Of a DNA stretch of 64,000 nucleotides, positions 53,390 through 64,000 are shown one piece after another. This DNA comes from Phyllobacterium sp. 628. GTDB lineage: Bacteria; Pseudomonadota; Alphaproteobacteria; Rhizobiales; Rhizobiaceae. Below the pieces are notes generated by a model. It had not been told where the DNA came from. It saw only the letters and a program-made list of their open reading frames with translations, and made no database searches. Location: NCBI RefSeq assembly GCF_014189505.1, contig NZ_CP050301.1:2115501-2179500 (forward strand), given 5' to 3'. The first letter of the stretch is position 1, and each line of letters begins with the position of its first letter. A program made the translations under genes and the position numbers.

Positions 53390-53729
53390 GTGTCGCTCCT
53401 GAATTCTTGCTCGATGCGCCTTGTGTTGACCTCTCATAGAGCAATTTCCGCCCGAAGAAAATCGGTTCCGTCACTCCAAAGCGAGGCAATCTGACACAAG
53501 TGTTTGCTTCTTCAGCCGGAAAACCACTGATCGGCTCTCCTCCGGCCATTTCACCCCAGTTCAGAATTTCCCTCGCAGAACCATTCCATTCCGGTGTAAG
53601 TTGTTAGTGGCATTGATTTTTATTCCATACGCATGTTTTCCGCAGGACTGCTATCAAACTGTCAAAAGACTTCTTTAAGGTGCCCTGTGATTCCGCGTTT
53701 GACGGGACTATTCTAATCGGAGAATGACA
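53390..53729. other. Divergent intergenic region upstream of ppk
   Basis: 340 bases. Holds the promoter of ppk. A pair of 8-mers CTATCAAA/CTGTCAAA stands at 53651-53666 but does not fit a Pho box. No gene seen. Confidence 0.4.
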
Positions 53730-55934
53730 ATGAACGATCAGTCACCCGCCATCACGAATGCGGTCGAAGCCATCATCGACCTGCCTGATCTGCACACGAG
53801 TGTCGATCGCTTCGTCAATCGCGAGTTTTCCTGGCTGCAGTTCAATCGCCGCGTTCTGGAAGAAGCCCACAATCTCCACCAGCCTTTGCTTGAACGTTTG
53901 CGGTTTCTGTCCATCTCCGCCGCCAACCTTGATGAGTTTTTCATGGTGCGCATTGCCGGCCTTGCCGGGCAGGTCCGTGCCGGTGTTGCCACGCGCAGTC
54001 CAGATGGACGCACGCCACAGGAACAGCTGGAATTTGTTCTGGATGAAGTCAGCAAGCTTCAGGCGGCGCAGCAGCTTCGTTTGAGTGAGTTGCGCACTGA
54101 AATGCTGGCAGAAAATGTCGAGATCGTTCGCCCCGACAAGCTGACCAAAACTGAACGTCTGTGGCTGGAAGATCACTTCCTTGAAACGATCTATCCGGTG
54201 TTGACGCCGCTCTCCATCGATCCGGCCCATCCATTTCCATTCATTCCCAATCTTGGCTTTACCATTGCCATGTTGTTGAGCCGGAGTATCGACAACCGTC
54301 CGATGACTGCATTGCTGCGTTTGCCGCAGGCCTTGAAGCGTTTTATCCAGATACCTGATGATGCCGGACGTTTCCGCTTCCTGACGCTGGAAGATGCCAT
54401 CAGCCTGTTTACAGGGCGGCTGTTCCCCGGCTACGAGGTCAAGGGTGCCGGTACATTCCGCATCATTCGTGACAGCGATATTGAAGTCGAGGAAGAAGCT
54501 GAAGATCTGGTTCGCCTGTTCGAAAGCGCCTTGAAGCGCCGCCGTCGCGGCCAGGTGATCCGCATCGAGTTCGACGATGAAATGCCGGAAGCCCTGCGCG
54601 CCTTCGTGGCAACGGAACTCGGTGTTCCCGATAACCGTATCAGCGTTCTGGGCGGATTGCTGGCACTCAACACCATTTCCGAAATCGTCAGCATTCCGCG
54701 CGCCGATCTGAAATTCGTTCCTTACAATCCGCGATTCCCCGAGCGGGTACGCGAGCATGGCGGCGATTGTTTCGCTGCGATCCGCGAAAAGGACATTGTT
54801 GTTCACCACCCCTACGAATCTTTCGATGTCGTCGTGCAGTTTCTGCGTCAGGCTGCGGGTGACCCGGAAGTGGTTGCCATCAAGCAGACGCTGTATCGCA
54901 CATCCAATGACAGCCCGATTGTCCGGGCCCTGATTGACGCTGCCGATTCCGGCAAGTCCGTAACAGCGCTGGTCGAGTTGAAGGCGCGCTTTGACGAAGA
55001 AGCCAATATCCGCTGGGCCCGCGATCTGGAGCGTGCCGGTGTACAGGTTGTCTTCGGTTTCATCGAATTGAAGACGCATGCCAAGATGTCATTGGTTGTC
55101 CGGCGTGAGGAACAGAAGCTGCGCAGCTATGTGCATCTTGGAACAGGCAATTATCATCCGATCACGGCCAAGATTTATACCGATTTGTCGTTCTTCACGT
55201 GCGAGCCGTCCATTGGCCGTGACGTGGCGCAAATCTTCAACTTCATCACCGGTTATACCCAGCCATCTGGCGAAATGGGCATTGCCGTGTCACCGACGAC
55301 ACTCCGCCCGCGTATCCTCCAGCACATTGATGAGGAAATCGAACACGCCAAGGCTGGCCGGCCAGCATCGATCTGGATGAAGATGAATTCGCTGGTCGAT
55401 CCGCAAATCATTGATGCACTCTACAAAGCCAGCGCACATGGCGTGGAAATTGATTTGATCGTGCGCGGCATTTGCTGCCTGCGTCCGCAATTGCCGGGGC
55501 TTTCCGATAATATCCGCGCCAAGTCCATCGTTGGCCGCTTCCTTGAACACAGCCGCATTTTCTGTTTCGGTAACGGCGCAGGACTGCCCTCAGACAAGGC
55601 GCTCGTCTATATCGGTTCCGCCGATATGATGACGCGCAACCTCGATCGCCGTGTCGAGACATTGGTTCCGATCACCAATCCAACTGTGCATCAACAGCTT
55701 CTTTCACAGATTATGCTGGCTAACCTCCTCGACAATCAGCAGAGTTACGAGTTACTAGCAGACGGTACGTCACGCCGGATCGCACCGGCAGACGGAGAAG
55801 ATGCTTTTAACGCGCAGGAATATTTCATGACAAATCCCAGCCTGTCCGGCCGCGGCAAGTCGCTGAAGTCTTCAGCACCACGCTTGATCGCCCACCGTAA
55901 GCGATCCAAAGCAGCGAAAAACAAGACTGCATGA
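53730..55934 (+). CDS. ppk: Polyphosphate kinase 1
   Basis: 734 residues from ATG 53730 (GGAG at proper distance; the ATG at 53724 is too near it). Makes polyphosphate from ATP. N-domain [19 protein letters not shown], then the head domain, then the phosphotransfer domain with [18 protein letters not shown], whose His is the phospho-acceptor, and HLGTGNYHP. Ends with a basic Lys/Arg/Ala tail. ATGA overlap couples it to ppx. Confidence 0.98.
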   Translation: MNDQSPAITNAVEAIIDLPDLHTSVDRFVNREFSWLQFNRRVLEEAHNLHQPLLERLRFLSISAANLDEFFMVRIAGLAGQVRAGVATRSPDGRTPQEQLEFVLDEVSKLQAAQQLRLSELRTEMLAENVEIVRPDKLTKTERLWLEDHFLETIYPVLTPLSIDPAHPFPFIPNLGFTIAMLLSRSIDNRPMTALLRLPQALKRFIQIPDDAGRFRFLTLEDAISLFTGRLFPGYEVKGAGTFRIIRDSDIEVEEEAEDLVRLFESALKRRRRGQVIRIEFDDEMPEALRAFVATELGVPDNRISVLGGLLALNTISEIVSIPRADLKFVPYNPRFPERVREHGGDCFAAIREKDIVVHHPYESFDVVVQFLRQAAGDPEVVAIKQTLYRTSNDSPIVRALIDAADSGKSVTALVELKARFDEEANIRWARDLERAGVQVVFGFIELKTHAKMSLVVRREEQKLRSYVHLGTGNYHPITAKIYTDLSFFTCEPSIGRDVAQIFNFITGYTQPSGEMGIAVSPTTLRPRILQHIDEEIEHAKAGRPASIWMKMNSLVDPQIIDALYKASAHGVEIDLIVRGICCLRPQLPGLSDNIRAKSIVGRFLEHSRIFCFGNGAGLPSDKALVYIGSADMMTRNLDRRVETLVPITNPTVHQQLLSQIMLANLLDNQQSYELLADGTSRRIAPADGEDAFNAQEYFMTNPSLSGRGKSLKSSAPRLIAHRKRSKAAKNKTA

Positions 55935-57442
55935 TATCCGCAGCACAAGGACGCGTGCAGGGGCGTCATCCGGCCGGTGTCATCGACATCGGCTCGAACT
56001 CTGTACGTCTGGTTGTCTATGAAGGTGTGACCCGCTCGCCCACGGTGCTTTTCAATGAAAAGATTCTGTGCGGCCTTGGCAAGGGTCTGGTGAAAACTGG
56101 CAAGTTGAATGAAAAGGCCGTGCAGAGCGCTTTGCGGGCTCTGCGCCGCTTTCGTGCGCTCGCGGATCAGGCGGGTGCTCGCTCGCTCGATGTTCTGGCA
56201 ACAGCCGCAGCCCGCGAAGCCGAGAATGGTCCAGACTTTATCGCACAGGCCGAAATCGTCCTCGGCGAGCCGATCAAGGTTCTGTCTGGCCGGGAAGAAG
56301 CCTATTATTCCGCGCTCGGCATTATCTCAGGCTTTCATGACCCTGATGGTATCGCGGGCGATCTTGGCGGCGGCAGCCTAGAACTTGTTGATGTGAAGGG
56401 CCGTACCATCGGCGACGGTATCACCCTGCCGCTCGGCGGTCTGCGTCTGCAGGACATGTCCAACGGCGATCTCGCTGCGGCAGAAGTCATTGCCAAGAAA
56501 ACGCTGGAATCGGCCAAGCTGCTCGTCAAGGGCAAGGGCCGCGCCTTTTACGCTGTCGGCGGTACATGGCGAAATCTTGCCAAGCTGCATATGAGTGCCG
56601 AGCACTATCCGCTGCACGTGATGCACCATTATGAAATACCGTTTGAGGAAGCCCAGCGCTTCCTCAAACGTGTTGCGGACGGCAATCTCGACAATATGCG
56701 CGGCATCGAAGATGTTTCGAAGAACCGCCGTGCGCTTCTGTCTTATGGCGCCATCGCCTTGCTGGAGACGATCCGCAAGATGCGACCGTCCAAGGTTGTT
56801 TTCTCGGCGCTGGGTGTGCGTGAAGGCTTTCTTTTCTCGCTGCTTTCCGAAAGCGAGCGACTGGAAGATCCGCTTATTTCGGCCGCCGATGAACTTGCCG
56901 TGTTGCGTGCCCGCTCACCCGCCTATGCCCGTGAATTAGCGGACTGGAGTGGTGAGGCTTTCGCAGCACTCGGATACAGCGAGACCGAAGACGAGAAACG
57001 CTATCGTCGTGCTGCTTGCCTGATCGCCGATATCAGCTGGCGTGCGCATCCCGATTATCGCGGGTCGCAGGCGCTGAACATGATCTCCAACGCGGCCTTT
57101 GTCGGCATTGATCATCCGGGCCGTGCCTATATCGCGCTGGCCAATTTTTTTCGCCATGAAGGTGTTGCCAACAGCACTGCTGATCCGGAACTCGCATCGC
57201 TCGCCAGTCCACGATTGCTCGAATATTCCAAAATCCTCGCGGCGATCATGCGGATTGTCTACCCATTCTCCGCGTCCATGGCTGGGGTTGTACCCAATCT
57301 TTCCTGGAGACAGGGATCGGACGGCATCTTTCTGGAAGTGGCGGCCAAGAATGCTGACCTTATCGGCGATGTGCCGGAGGGCCGGTTGCAACAATTGGCC
57401 AAGCTCACGGGAAAGACTCTGAAAATGGCGATTGGCAAATAA
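55931..57442 (+). CDS. ppx: Exopolyphosphatase (Ppx/GppA family)
   Basis: 503 residues. The ASKHA phosphate loop [17 protein letters not shown] at residue 16, catalytic Glu region [13 protein letters not shown], and [12 protein letters not shown] are present, with the C-terminal HD-like half. Degrades or hydrolyses polyphosphate and probably pppGpp. Coupled to ppk as in many alphaproteobacteria. Confidence 0.96.
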   Translation: MISAAQGRVQGRHPAGVIDIGSNSVRLVVYEGVTRSPTVLFNEKILCGLGKGLVKTGKLNEKAVQSALRALRRFRALADQAGARSLDVLATAAAREAENGPDFIAQAEIVLGEPIKVLSGREEAYYSALGIISGFHDPDGIAGDLGGGSLELVDVKGRTIGDGITLPLGGLRLQDMSNGDLAAAEVIAKKTLESAKLLVKGKGRAFYAVGGTWRNLAKLHMSAEHYPLHVMHHYEIPFEEAQRFLKRVADGNLDNMRGIEDVSKNRRALLSYGAIALLETIRKMRPSKVVFSALGVREGFLFSLLSESERLEDPLISAADELAVLRARSPAYARELADWSGEAFAALGYSETEDEKRYRRAACLIADISWRAHPDYRGSQALNMISNAAFVGIDHPGRAYIALANFFRHEGVANSTADPELASLASPRLLEYSKILAAIMRIVYPFSASMAGVVPNLSWRQGSDGIFLEVAAKNADLIGDVPEGRLQQLAKLTGKTLKMAIGK

Positions 57443-57450
57443 TCGCTGTA

Positions 57451-58372
57451 TCAGGCGGCTGTAACAGCCGCCTGTTTGCGTCCGGGCAAGGTCATTGCGG
57501 CGACGCCGATAATCACACAGACAAGGCCGATCCACGCCGTCGATGTCAGGCTTTCGCCCAAAAAGAGGACGCCAATGCCAACACCAATAGGCACGCGCAG
57601 ATAGGCCTGTGCTGTCGTTCCCACGGTACCCAGCGTATGAATCAGCCGGAAATAGATCACGAAGGCGAGGGCGGTCGAAAACACTGACAGGCCAAGCAGA
57701 GCCAGAAGCGAGTGCGCGGAAGGCGCCAATGTCCATGGCTGGTCGACGACGAGGCTGACCGGGATCAGGATGATTGCACCGCAGATCATCGAACCAGCCG
57801 CCGGCATCATCGAGATCGAGCCCTTTGAAACCTTTGCCGAAGATGGCAGCGGCAGCGTAGGAAATTGTCGCGGCCACAATGGAAAGCTGCGCCAAAAGTT
57901 CCTTGCCAACGCCGTTGAATGCTTCAAGCCCGATGATCAGCGAAATGCCGATCACACCTGCCGCCACACCAAAAACTTTGCGTGATGTGACAGGCTCATG
58001 CCGCGTAATCAGCGCGGTTAAAAGAAAAGCGAAGATCGGCGTTGTTGAATTGAGGATGGTTGCGAGACCGGCATTTACTGTCTGTTCGGCCCAGGCAATC
58101 AGCGTGAAGGGTATGACACTGTTGATGCAGGCCTGAATGAGAAAGCGTTTCCAGATTGCCGGATCTCGCGGGAGCGAAAGACCACGCATCTTGATGACGG
58201 CAAGCAGAAGGCCACCGGCAATCAACGTCCGTGCGGCGATGAACGTGATTGGCGGGATCGTCTCCACGCCGATTTTGATGAATGTGTAGGACGCACCCCA
58301 TAGCGTTGCGAGAATCGCAAGCAGAAGAAGCTCCCTTGTCAGTGAAAGGGTTTGGCTCGGGGTGTCGGACAT
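57451..58372 (-). pseudogene. DMT-family transporter, broken by a one-base frameshift
   Basis: The first half (from ATG 58372, WGASYTFIKIG to IFGKGFKG) is in one frame, the second half (MMPAAGSMICGAIILIPVSL to the stop at 57451) is in the frame +1. Skipping a single base in the AAAGGG run near 57821-57826 joins them into an ordinary EamA transporter of about 307 residues (KGFKG then SISMMPAAGS). As given, the first frame continues into non-coding sequence overlapping ppx. Either a real mutation or a sequencing error in a homopolymer. Confidence 0.85.
57452..57477. terminator. Hairpin at the ppx / DMT convergence
   Basis: Perfect 9-bp stem CAGGCGGCT / AGCCGCCTG with GTAAC loop, 10 bases after the ppx stop, followed by only TTT. 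It overlaps the last codons of the convergent transporter gene. Confidence 0.55.
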
Positions 58373-58489
58373 CATTGCCTCGCATCAACATGGGTTTCAA
58401 TGTGCCGATGCTAGCCGGGTTTGGCAGGCTGATACTTCGGTGCAGGCCGAACTATCGCGCAACAATGAAAGCAGTGTTTTGAGGCTGTC

Positions 58490-59650
58490 TTACTGGTCAG
58501 CGCAGGGGACAGCCCGGATTTTCTTGTTCTCGAATTTGAGACACAGCTCGCCATTGATCAACTGCAACGCCTTTTCACCGAAGACTTCGCGGCGCCAACC
58601 CTGCAAGGCAGGAATGTCATCTGCATCACCTTCCGCAGCGATACGCTCGATCTCATCGGTGGTCGCCACAACCTTGGCGGCAACGCCGTGTTCTTCAGTT
58701 ACGAGCCGCAACAGGACTTTCAATAGTTCCGCCGCTGCACCGGCTCCCTCCGGAGATTGCACGGATTTCGGCAGGCGTGGCATGTCCTCTTTCGGCAGAT
58801 CGAGAGCGATATTCACCGCATTGATCAGACCTGTTGCCATGCTGGAACGCTCCCAGCCCTTTGGAATCGTACGCAAGCGGCTCATTGCCTCCGCGTCCCG
58901 TGGCTGCTGCTGGGCGATTTCATAAATCGCGTCATCCTTGAGAACGCGGCCACGGGGCACATTACGCTCACGTGCCTCCCGTTCGCGCCATGCGGCCACA
59001 CTGCGCAGCACGGCCAATTCCTGCGGCTTGCGCAAACGCATCTTCAAGCGCTTCCATGCATCGTCCGGGTGCATGTCGTAGGTTTCGCGTGCGGTGAGCA
59101 CCTTCATCTCATCGAGAACCCAATCCTTGCGGTTCTCTTCCTCAAGCTTCTTGTTGAGATAGAGATAGATGTCGCGCAGATGGGTGACGTCAGCGAGCGC
59201 ATAATCCAGCTGCTTGTCCGAGAGCGGGCGACGGCGCCAGTCGGTGAAGCGTGACGACTTGTCGATCTGTGCACCGTTCACCCGCTGCACCAGCTGATCA
59301 TAGGCAATAGCGTCACCAAAACCGCAAACCATGGCGGCAACCTGTGTATCGAACACCGGATGCGGGATCAGATTGCCGAGATGGAATATGATTTCGATAT
59401 CCTGCCGTGCTGCGTGGAAAACCTTGACGATGGTTTCATCCGCCATCAGCTTGAAAAACGGCGCGAGATCGAGACCCGGGGCGAGGGCATCAACAATGGC
59501 GGTGTGATCAGGCGAGGCCAGTTGGATAACGCAAAGTTCCGGCCAGAACGTTGTCTCCCGGATAAACTCCGTATCGACAGTGACGAAATCGGATTGCGAA
59601 AGGGCGGCTACAGCCTGGTCAAGCTGATCTGTGGTTGTAATCATGGTCAT
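58490..59650 (-). CDS. rnd: Ribonuclease D
   Basis: 386 residues. DEDDy exonuclease motifs: FVTVDTEFIRETTFWP (Asp-x-Glu), VFHAARQDIEI (Asp) and LDYALADVTHLRDIY (Tyr-x3-Asp). An HRDC domain follows (PQELAVLRSVAAWREREARE). Trims the 3' ends of tRNA precursors. Divergent from aspS. Confidence 0.96.
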   Translation of the reverse strand: MTMITTTDQLDQAVAALSQSDFVTVDTEFIRETTFWPELCVIQLASPDHTAIVDALAPGLDLAPFFKLMADETIVKVFHAARQDIEIIFHLGNLIPHPVFDTQVAAMVCGFGDAIAYDQLVQRVNGAQIDKSSRFTDWRRRPLSDKQLDYALADVTHLRDIYLYLNKKLEEENRKDWVLDEMKVLTARETYDMHPDDAWKRLKMRLRKPQELAVLRSVAAWREREARERNVPRGRVLKDDAIYEIAQQQPRDAEAMSRLRTIPKGWERSSMATGLINAVNIALDLPKEDMPRLPKSVQSPEGAGAAAELLKVLLRLVTEEHGVAAKVVATTDEIERIAAEGDADDIPALQGWRREVFGEKALQLINGELCLKFENKKIRAVPCADQ

Positions 59651-59886
59651 GAATTTTCTATAGCGAATGCAAAAGCATTTGTCTCGCTTGTCTGCTTTTC
59701 TTCGTTACCTCTACGTGTACCATCACTGCTATATGATGTATCCCGCCTGACAAATGCCGCTTCCGGCAATTCGCAATCTTGACAAATCGCCGTCAAAATG
59801 CGCTTGTCCGCGCAAATTCCTGATCATAGCCGAGGCTATTCACGGCCTTCCGGCAATACGTATCAAGCATCTCAGAGGCACATATC

Positions 59887-61677
59887 ATGCATCGTTACCG
59901 CAGCCATACCTGCGCCGCCCTGCGGAAATCCGACGTCGGTTCGACAGTTCGTCTTTCCGGCTGGGTTCACCGCGTCCGCGATCATGGCGGCATTCTCTTC
60001 ATCGATATCCGCGATCATTACGGTCTGACCCAGATCGTTGCCAGCCCCGACTCGCCCGCTTTCAAGCTTGCCGAGACCGTGCGCGGCGAGTGGGTGATCC
60101 GCGTTGATGGTGAAGTGAAGGCCCGCACGGATGATACGGTCAATGCAAACATGCCCACCGGCGAAATCGAAGTGTTCGCGCGCGAGATCGAAATTCTCTC
60201 TGCAGCCAAGGAATTGCCACTACCGGTGTTCGGCGAACTCGATTATCCCGAAGATATCCGCCTGAAGTACCGCTTCCTCGATCTGCGCCGCGATACGCTG
60301 CACAAGAACATCATGTCGCGCACCAAGATCATCGCTGCGATGCGTCGGCGCATGACCGATATCGGCTTCACCGAGTTCTCCACGCCAATCCTGACGGCCT
60401 CATCGCCCGAAGGTGCACGCGACTTCCTCGTGCCGAGCCGCATTCATCCCGGCAAGTTCTATGCCCTGCCGCAGGCACCGCAGCAGTACAAGCAGCTGAT
60501 CATGATGTCCGGTTTCGACCGCTACTTCCAGATTGCTCCATGTTTCCGTGACGAAGACCCGCGTGCCGACCGCCTGCCGGGCGAATTCTACCAGCTCGAC
60601 ATCGAAATGAGCTTTGTCGAACAGGATGATGTTCTGGCGACCATGGAACCCGTTCTGCGCGCCGTGTTCGAAGAGTTCGCTGAAGGCAAGCCAGTGACAC
60701 AGGAATTCCCGCGCATTGCCTATGATGATGCCATGCGCAAATACGGTTCGGATAAGCCAGATTTGCGCAACCCCATCGAAATGCAGGCTGTGACCGAGCA
60801 TTTTGCCGGTTCGGGCTTTAAAGTCTTTGCCAATATGATTGCCAACGATCCGAAGGTCGAAATCTGGGCAATCCCTGCCAAAACAGGCGGTTCGCGCGCA
60901 TTCTGCGATCGCATGAACTCCTGGGCACAGGGCGAGGGCCAGCCAGGCCTCGGCTATATCTTCTGGCGCAAGGAAGGCGAAGCGCTTGAGGGTGCCGGTC
61001 CGCTTGCCAAGAATATTGGTCCGGAACGCACCGAAGCGCTGCGGGTTCAGCTCGGTCTTGGTGATGGCGACGCGGCATTCTTCGTGGCCGGAGATCCCAA
61101 GAAGTTCGTCTCGTTCGCCGGTGCCGCCCGCACCCGCGCTGGTGAGGAATTGAACCTTGTTGATCGCGATCAGTTCAAGCTGTGCTGGATTGTTGACTTC
61201 CCGTTCTTCGAATGGCTGGAAGACGAGAAGAAGATCGACTTCGCCCACAACCCGTTCTCCATGCCGCAGGGCGGCATGGATGCGCTGGAAAATCAGGATC
61301 CGCTGACCATCAAGGCGTTCCAGTACGACATGGTATGCAACGGCTTTGAAATCGCCTCCGGCGGTATTCGTAACCACCTGCCGGAAACCATGGTCAAGGC
61401 TTTCGAGTCCGTCGGACATTCGCGTGAAACCGTGGAAGAGCGTTTTGGCGGTCTTTATCGTGCGTTCCAGTATGGCGCTCCGCCGCATGGCGGCATGGCT
61501 GCCGGTATCGATCGCATTGTGATGCTGCTCGTGGGTGCAAAAAATCTACGCGAGATCACCATGTTCCCGATGAACCAGCAGGCTTACGATTTGTTGATGA
61601 ACGCGCCGTCGGACGTCTCGCAGGCGCAGTTGCGCGACCTCAGCATCCGCCTCGCGCCTATCAAGAAAGAGGTTTAA
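59887..61677 (+). CDS. aspS: Aspartyl-tRNA synthetase (bacterial type)
   Basis: 596 residues, full length. OB anticodon domain [20 protein letters not shown]; class II motif 2 [22 protein letters not shown] insertion in the middle; motif 3 [17 protein letters not shown]. As most alphaproteobacteria use the tRNA-dependent amidation route it may be non-discriminating, which the sequence alone does not settle. Terminator follows. Confidence 0.98.
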   Translation: MHRYRSHTCAALRKSDVGSTVRLSGWVHRVRDHGGILFIDIRDHYGLTQIVASPDSPAFKLAETVRGEWVIRVDGEVKARTDDTVNANMPTGEIEVFAREIEILSAAKELPLPVFGELDYPEDIRLKYRFLDLRRDTLHKNIMSRTKIIAAMRRRMTDIGFTEFSTPILTASSPEGARDFLVPSRIHPGKFYALPQAPQQYKQLIMMSGFDRYFQIAPCFRDEDPRADRLPGEFYQLDIEMSFVEQDDVLATMEPVLRAVFEEFAEGKPVTQEFPRIAYDDAMRKYGSDKPDLRNPIEMQAVTEHFAGSGFKVFANMIANDPKVEIWAIPAKTGGSRAFCDRMNSWAQGEGQPGLGYIFWRKEGEALEGAGPLAKNIGPERTEALRVQLGLGDGDAAFFVAGDPKKFVSFAGAARTRAGEELNLVDRDQFKLCWIVDFPFFEWLEDEKKIDFAHNPFSMPQGGMDALENQDPLTIKAFQYDMVCNGFEIASGGIRNHLPETMVKAFESVGHSRETVEERFGGLYRAFQYGAPPHGGMAAGIDRIVMLLVGAKNLREITMFPMNQQAYDLLMNAPSDVSQAQLRDLSIRLAPIKKEV

Positions 61678-61706
61678 AAACCTCCGCTATCCGATTCTGG
61701 ATAAAC

Positions 61707-61736
61707 AAAAAGCCCGGCAGTGATGCCGGGCTTTTT
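61707..61736. terminator. Bidirectional intrinsic terminator after aspS
   Basis: AAAAAGCCCGGCA / TGCCGGGCTTTTT with GTGA loop, an A-run on one side and a T-run on the other. Serves aspS and the convergent gene. Confidence 0.95.
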
Positions 61737-61783
61737 CGTTGACTTGCAGCGCCGCCCTGCGAGGAGGACGGCGCCTGAAAGTA

Positions 61784-62983
61784 TTACTGGTTGGCGTTGA
61801 CTGTGACGCCCAATGTCTTGATCAGCGACTTTGGATCAGCCATGCCACCGGCAGCAATAATTGCGAACGGAACCGGCTTGGCAGGCGCTGCTTTGATCTC
61901 AATGTTCTTCGGATTATCAAGGTAAGCGTTGACAGCTGTGCTGAGTGCCTGCGCAAATTCCGCATTGCCAAGCTGCGCCGCCATCATTGGGATAATCATC
62001 TTACCCTGACCGACCAGATCGGCACGCTTGCCACCCTGCTGCTTGGCAGCATAATCCAGTGCCTTGTTGGTAACTGAATTATCGTCAAAGCGGACAGAAG
62101 CACCGGTGAAGCTCAACTGCTGCATCAGGCCGAGCATGGCCATGCCCTGAGCTTCACTTGGCTTTCCTTCGCCGGTTTTCACTGCTTCGCGAATGCCCTT
62201 GATGAAATCGAGCGTGTAGCCGGAAATATCAAGCTTCAGACCAAGGGTACCGGCATTGTCGGCAATGAAATCAAATTTTTCGACATTCAGGCGGCCATCA
62301 GGGATATTCCACGAGCCGTTAAAGTCGATCTTGCCCGAAACAGTCTGATAGCCGAGTGTCTTGAGTGCTTCCTTGGTCTTTGGATCCTCAACACCGGACA
62401 GGTCGGCTTTGAAACTTTCAACATTGGATGTGAATGTTACAGGCGCTGACGCAGTCAATGGCGAGACTGTAACAGTCATATTATCGGCGGCGAAAACGTC
62501 CTTGCCCTTGGCGTTGAGGGTGAGGTGCTTCACAGCGCCCTTTTCGTACTGCAGCATCTTGGCCAAAGGCTCTGTTGCGCCTTCAGCAGGAAGGGTGAGG
62601 CCATCAAGCTCTATGCCTTCAACAGTAATCTTGCTGTCCGCTTCGCCTTCCGGGCTGAACTTGATATCCGGGATAGTCAAGGAACCGATCTTGAAGCCAC
62701 CGCCCGATACGTCGCTGACATTGCTCAGTGTCACGTCACCGGCATTGAAGCTTTCCTTCACTCCGGCAGAAGAAATCTTCGTATCTTTGAGGATAATCGT
62801 TGAGCCATTGGTCTCGACATTCGAGTATTCAAGTGTGCCGCCCTGTTCGACGTAAACAGCTTTCAAACGGGCTGCCACCGCATTGCCATCAACCGCATAG
62901 GCTGAACCGGCAAAGACAACGACAAGAGCAGTGGTCGCAGCCATAAGGTGCAAGCCGGATTTCAGTGAACGCATTGAGTGCAT
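61784..62983 (-). CDS. Periplasmic protein of unknown function
   Basis: 399 residues from ATG 62983 (GAGG upstream). Signal peptide (LMAATTALVVVFAGSAYA), then a beta-rich chain of short repeats such as GFKIGSLTIPDIKFSPEG and GIELDGLTLPAEGATEPL, later SGYTLDFIKGIREAVK. It resembles AsmA-like or DUF945-like lipid-handling beta proteins in style, but no family is recognised. Probably periplasmic and monocistronic. Confidence 0.75.
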   Translation of the reverse strand: MHSMRSLKSGLHLMAATTALVVVFAGSAYAVDGNAVAARLKAVYVEQGGTLEYSNVETNGSTIILKDTKISSAGVKESFNAGDVTLSNVSDVSGGGFKIGSLTIPDIKFSPEGEADSKITVEGIELDGLTLPAEGATEPLAKMLQYEKGAVKHLTLNAKGKDVFAADNMTVTVSPLTASAPVTFTSNVESFKADLSGVEDPKTKEALKTLGYQTVSGKIDFNGSWNIPDGRLNVEKFDFIADNAGTLGLKLDISGYTLDFIKGIREAVKTGEGKPSEAQGMAMLGLMQQLSFTGASVRFDDNSVTNKALDYAAKQQGGKRADLVGQGKMIIPMMAAQLGNAEFAQALSTAVNAYLDNPKNIEIKAAPAKPVPFAIIAAGGMADPKSLIKTLGVTVNANQ

Positions 62984-63209
62984 AGTGTGATCCTCGTTGA
63001 CAGTAATAATCGTACCTATTGCATGATGAGCGGCAAAACTGTGACAGACGCCAATCAAAGCGCAAAAATGGCAATTCGGGCGCTACAAAGTCAGATTTGC
63101 ATGATGGACGCAAGCTTTGGTTGTTTTAAAGCCATCAGGGCAAACAACAGCCTGTGATCTTGGCGAATCATCGCTTGCTCGGGATTCAGTGAGTTGATAA
63201 CCCATTGAC

Positions 63210-64000
63210 ATGGGAAAAAGCCTGATTCCGCCAGACAATGGCGACGATAATATTGAACCGGTTGATCTGAAGGCCGCGCTGGAAGAACGCTATCTGGCCT
63301 ACGCGCTTTCGACGATCATGAACCGTGCCTTGCCGGATGTGCGCGACGGACTGAAACCCGTTCATCGCCGCATCATGCACGCCATGCGTTTGCTGCGTCT
63401 TTCGCCTGATCAATCCTATGCAAAATGCGCCCGCATTGTCGGCGAGGTCATGGGTAAATTCCACCCGCATGGCGATCAGTCGATCTATGACGCGCTGGTG
63501 CGCCTGTCACAGGATTTTGCCGTTCGCTACCCCGTTGTCGACGGGCAGGGGAATTTTGGCAATATTGACGGCGATAATCCGGCTGCCATGCGTTACACCG
63601 AAGCGCGGATGACCGACGTTGCCATGCTGCTTCTGGAAGGTATCACCGAAGACGCTGTCGATTTCCGTCCAACCTACAATGAGGAAGACGAAGAGCCGAT
63701 TGTTCTTCCCGGCGCGTTTCCAAACCTTTTGGCCAATGGTTCGTCAGGCATTGCGGTTGGCATGGCCACCTCGATTCCGCCGCACAATGTATCCGAGCTT
63801 TGCGCAGCGGCACTGCATCTGATCAAGCACCCGGACGCATCGGTTGAAGACATGATGTCTCTGACCGACGATCCGGAAGACCATTCAAAGACCAAGGTGC
63901 GCGGTCCGGATTTCCCCACCGGTGGCGTGCTGGTCGAAAGTCAGGATGCCATTCTCGAGGCTTACAAGACGGGGCGCGGCGGTTTCCGTCTGCGTGCCCG
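63210..64000 (+). CDS. parC: DNA topoisomerase IV subunit A, N-terminal part (runs off the window)
   Basis: 263 complete codons. [54 protein letters not shown] and [16 protein letters not shown] are the ParC/GyrA signature; the breakage-rejoining Tyr lies in [12 protein letters not shown]. The QRDR has [12 protein letters not shown] (HPHGD), the ParC form. Decatenates daughter chromosomes together with ParE. Confidence 0.95.
   Translation, partial: MGKSLIPPDNGDDNIEPVDLKAALEERYLAYALSTIMNRALPDVRDGLKPVHRRIMHAMRLLRLSPDQSYAKCARIVGEVMGKFHPHGDQSIYDALVRLSQDFAVRYPVVDGQGNFGNIDGDNPAAMRYTEARMTDVAMLLLEGITEDAVDFRPTYNEEDEEPIVLPGAFPNLLANGSSGIAVGMATSIPPHNVSELCAAALHLIKHPDASVEDMMSLTDDPEDHSKTKVRGPDFPTGGVLVESQDAILEAYKTGRGGFRLRA

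Noticed and set aside
53651..53666. Pho box upstream of ppk (CTATCAAA CTGTCAAA)
   Set aside because: The two repeats are 8 bases apart in start position, not 11 as in a Pho box, and neither matches CTGTCAT well.
53742..55079. A 445-codon minus-strand frame opposite ppk, and similar ones opposite aspS (60400-61488) and aapP (50063-51175)
   Set aside because: All are shadows of well-conserved genes on the other strand.

Overview
The window reads as one contiguous piece of an alphaproteobacterial chromosome, order Hyphomicrobiales (Rhizobiales), most like the Brucella/Ochrobactrum/Phyllobacterium branch. Reasons: an Omp25/Omp31-type outer-membrane protein, an Hda-like protein beside a CDP-alcohol phosphatidyltransferase and purM/purN, an NDUFS4-like complex I subunit gene, a complete aapJQMP operon, and the run ppk-ppx-(DMT)-rnd-aspS-...-parC. 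Assignment is by family knowledge only.

Layout. 1-7976: uvrC (partial) and an SDR gene in one operon, an Omp25-like protein, two GSTs, RNase T2, rlmJ, an FMN reductase and an EamA transporter. 8153-16206: a molybdopterin oxidoreductase, a RelE-type toxin-antitoxin pair, purMN, a 30-bp-armed palindromic element, a CDP-alcohol phosphatidyltransferase, an AI-2E permease, hdaA, tRNA-Pro(TGG), an NDUFS4-like gene and tRNA-Arg(TCT). 16207-30300 is accessory: directly after tRNA-Arg lie a degenerate 3' relic of a Hint-domain gene, an unknown gene cleanly split by an IS5-family (IS427-like) element, and the intact Hint gene. Then come signalling genes (HWE histidine kinase, LuxR-type regulator), an RNase A-like toxin with its immunity gene, a sulfotransferase, a DCC protein and several very small membrane proteins.

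30318-39225 is the most interesting block: an OpuC/OsmF-type ABC transporter followed by a tightly coupled run of DUF427, two LLM flavin monooxygenases, an ornithine-cyclodeaminase-like enzyme and a histidine-ammonia-lyase-like protein. The last protein lacks the serine that forms the MIO cofactor and has two other active-site replacements. The genes are probably one uptake and catabolism operon for an unidentified amino-acid or betaine-like compound, ending in an atypical lyase homologue.

39239-45711 holds small envelope genes (Flp pilin, a glycine-rich secreted repeat protein in an AT-rich stretch, a lipoprotein), a DUF305 protein with a Cys/His-rich secreted protein, and a cystathionine beta-lyase. 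45835-64000 is mostly conserved: a PAP2 phosphatase, aapJQMP, an FAD monooxygenase with a zinc-finger protein, ppk-ppx, a frameshifted DMT transporter, rnd, aspS, a periplasmic protein and the start of parC.
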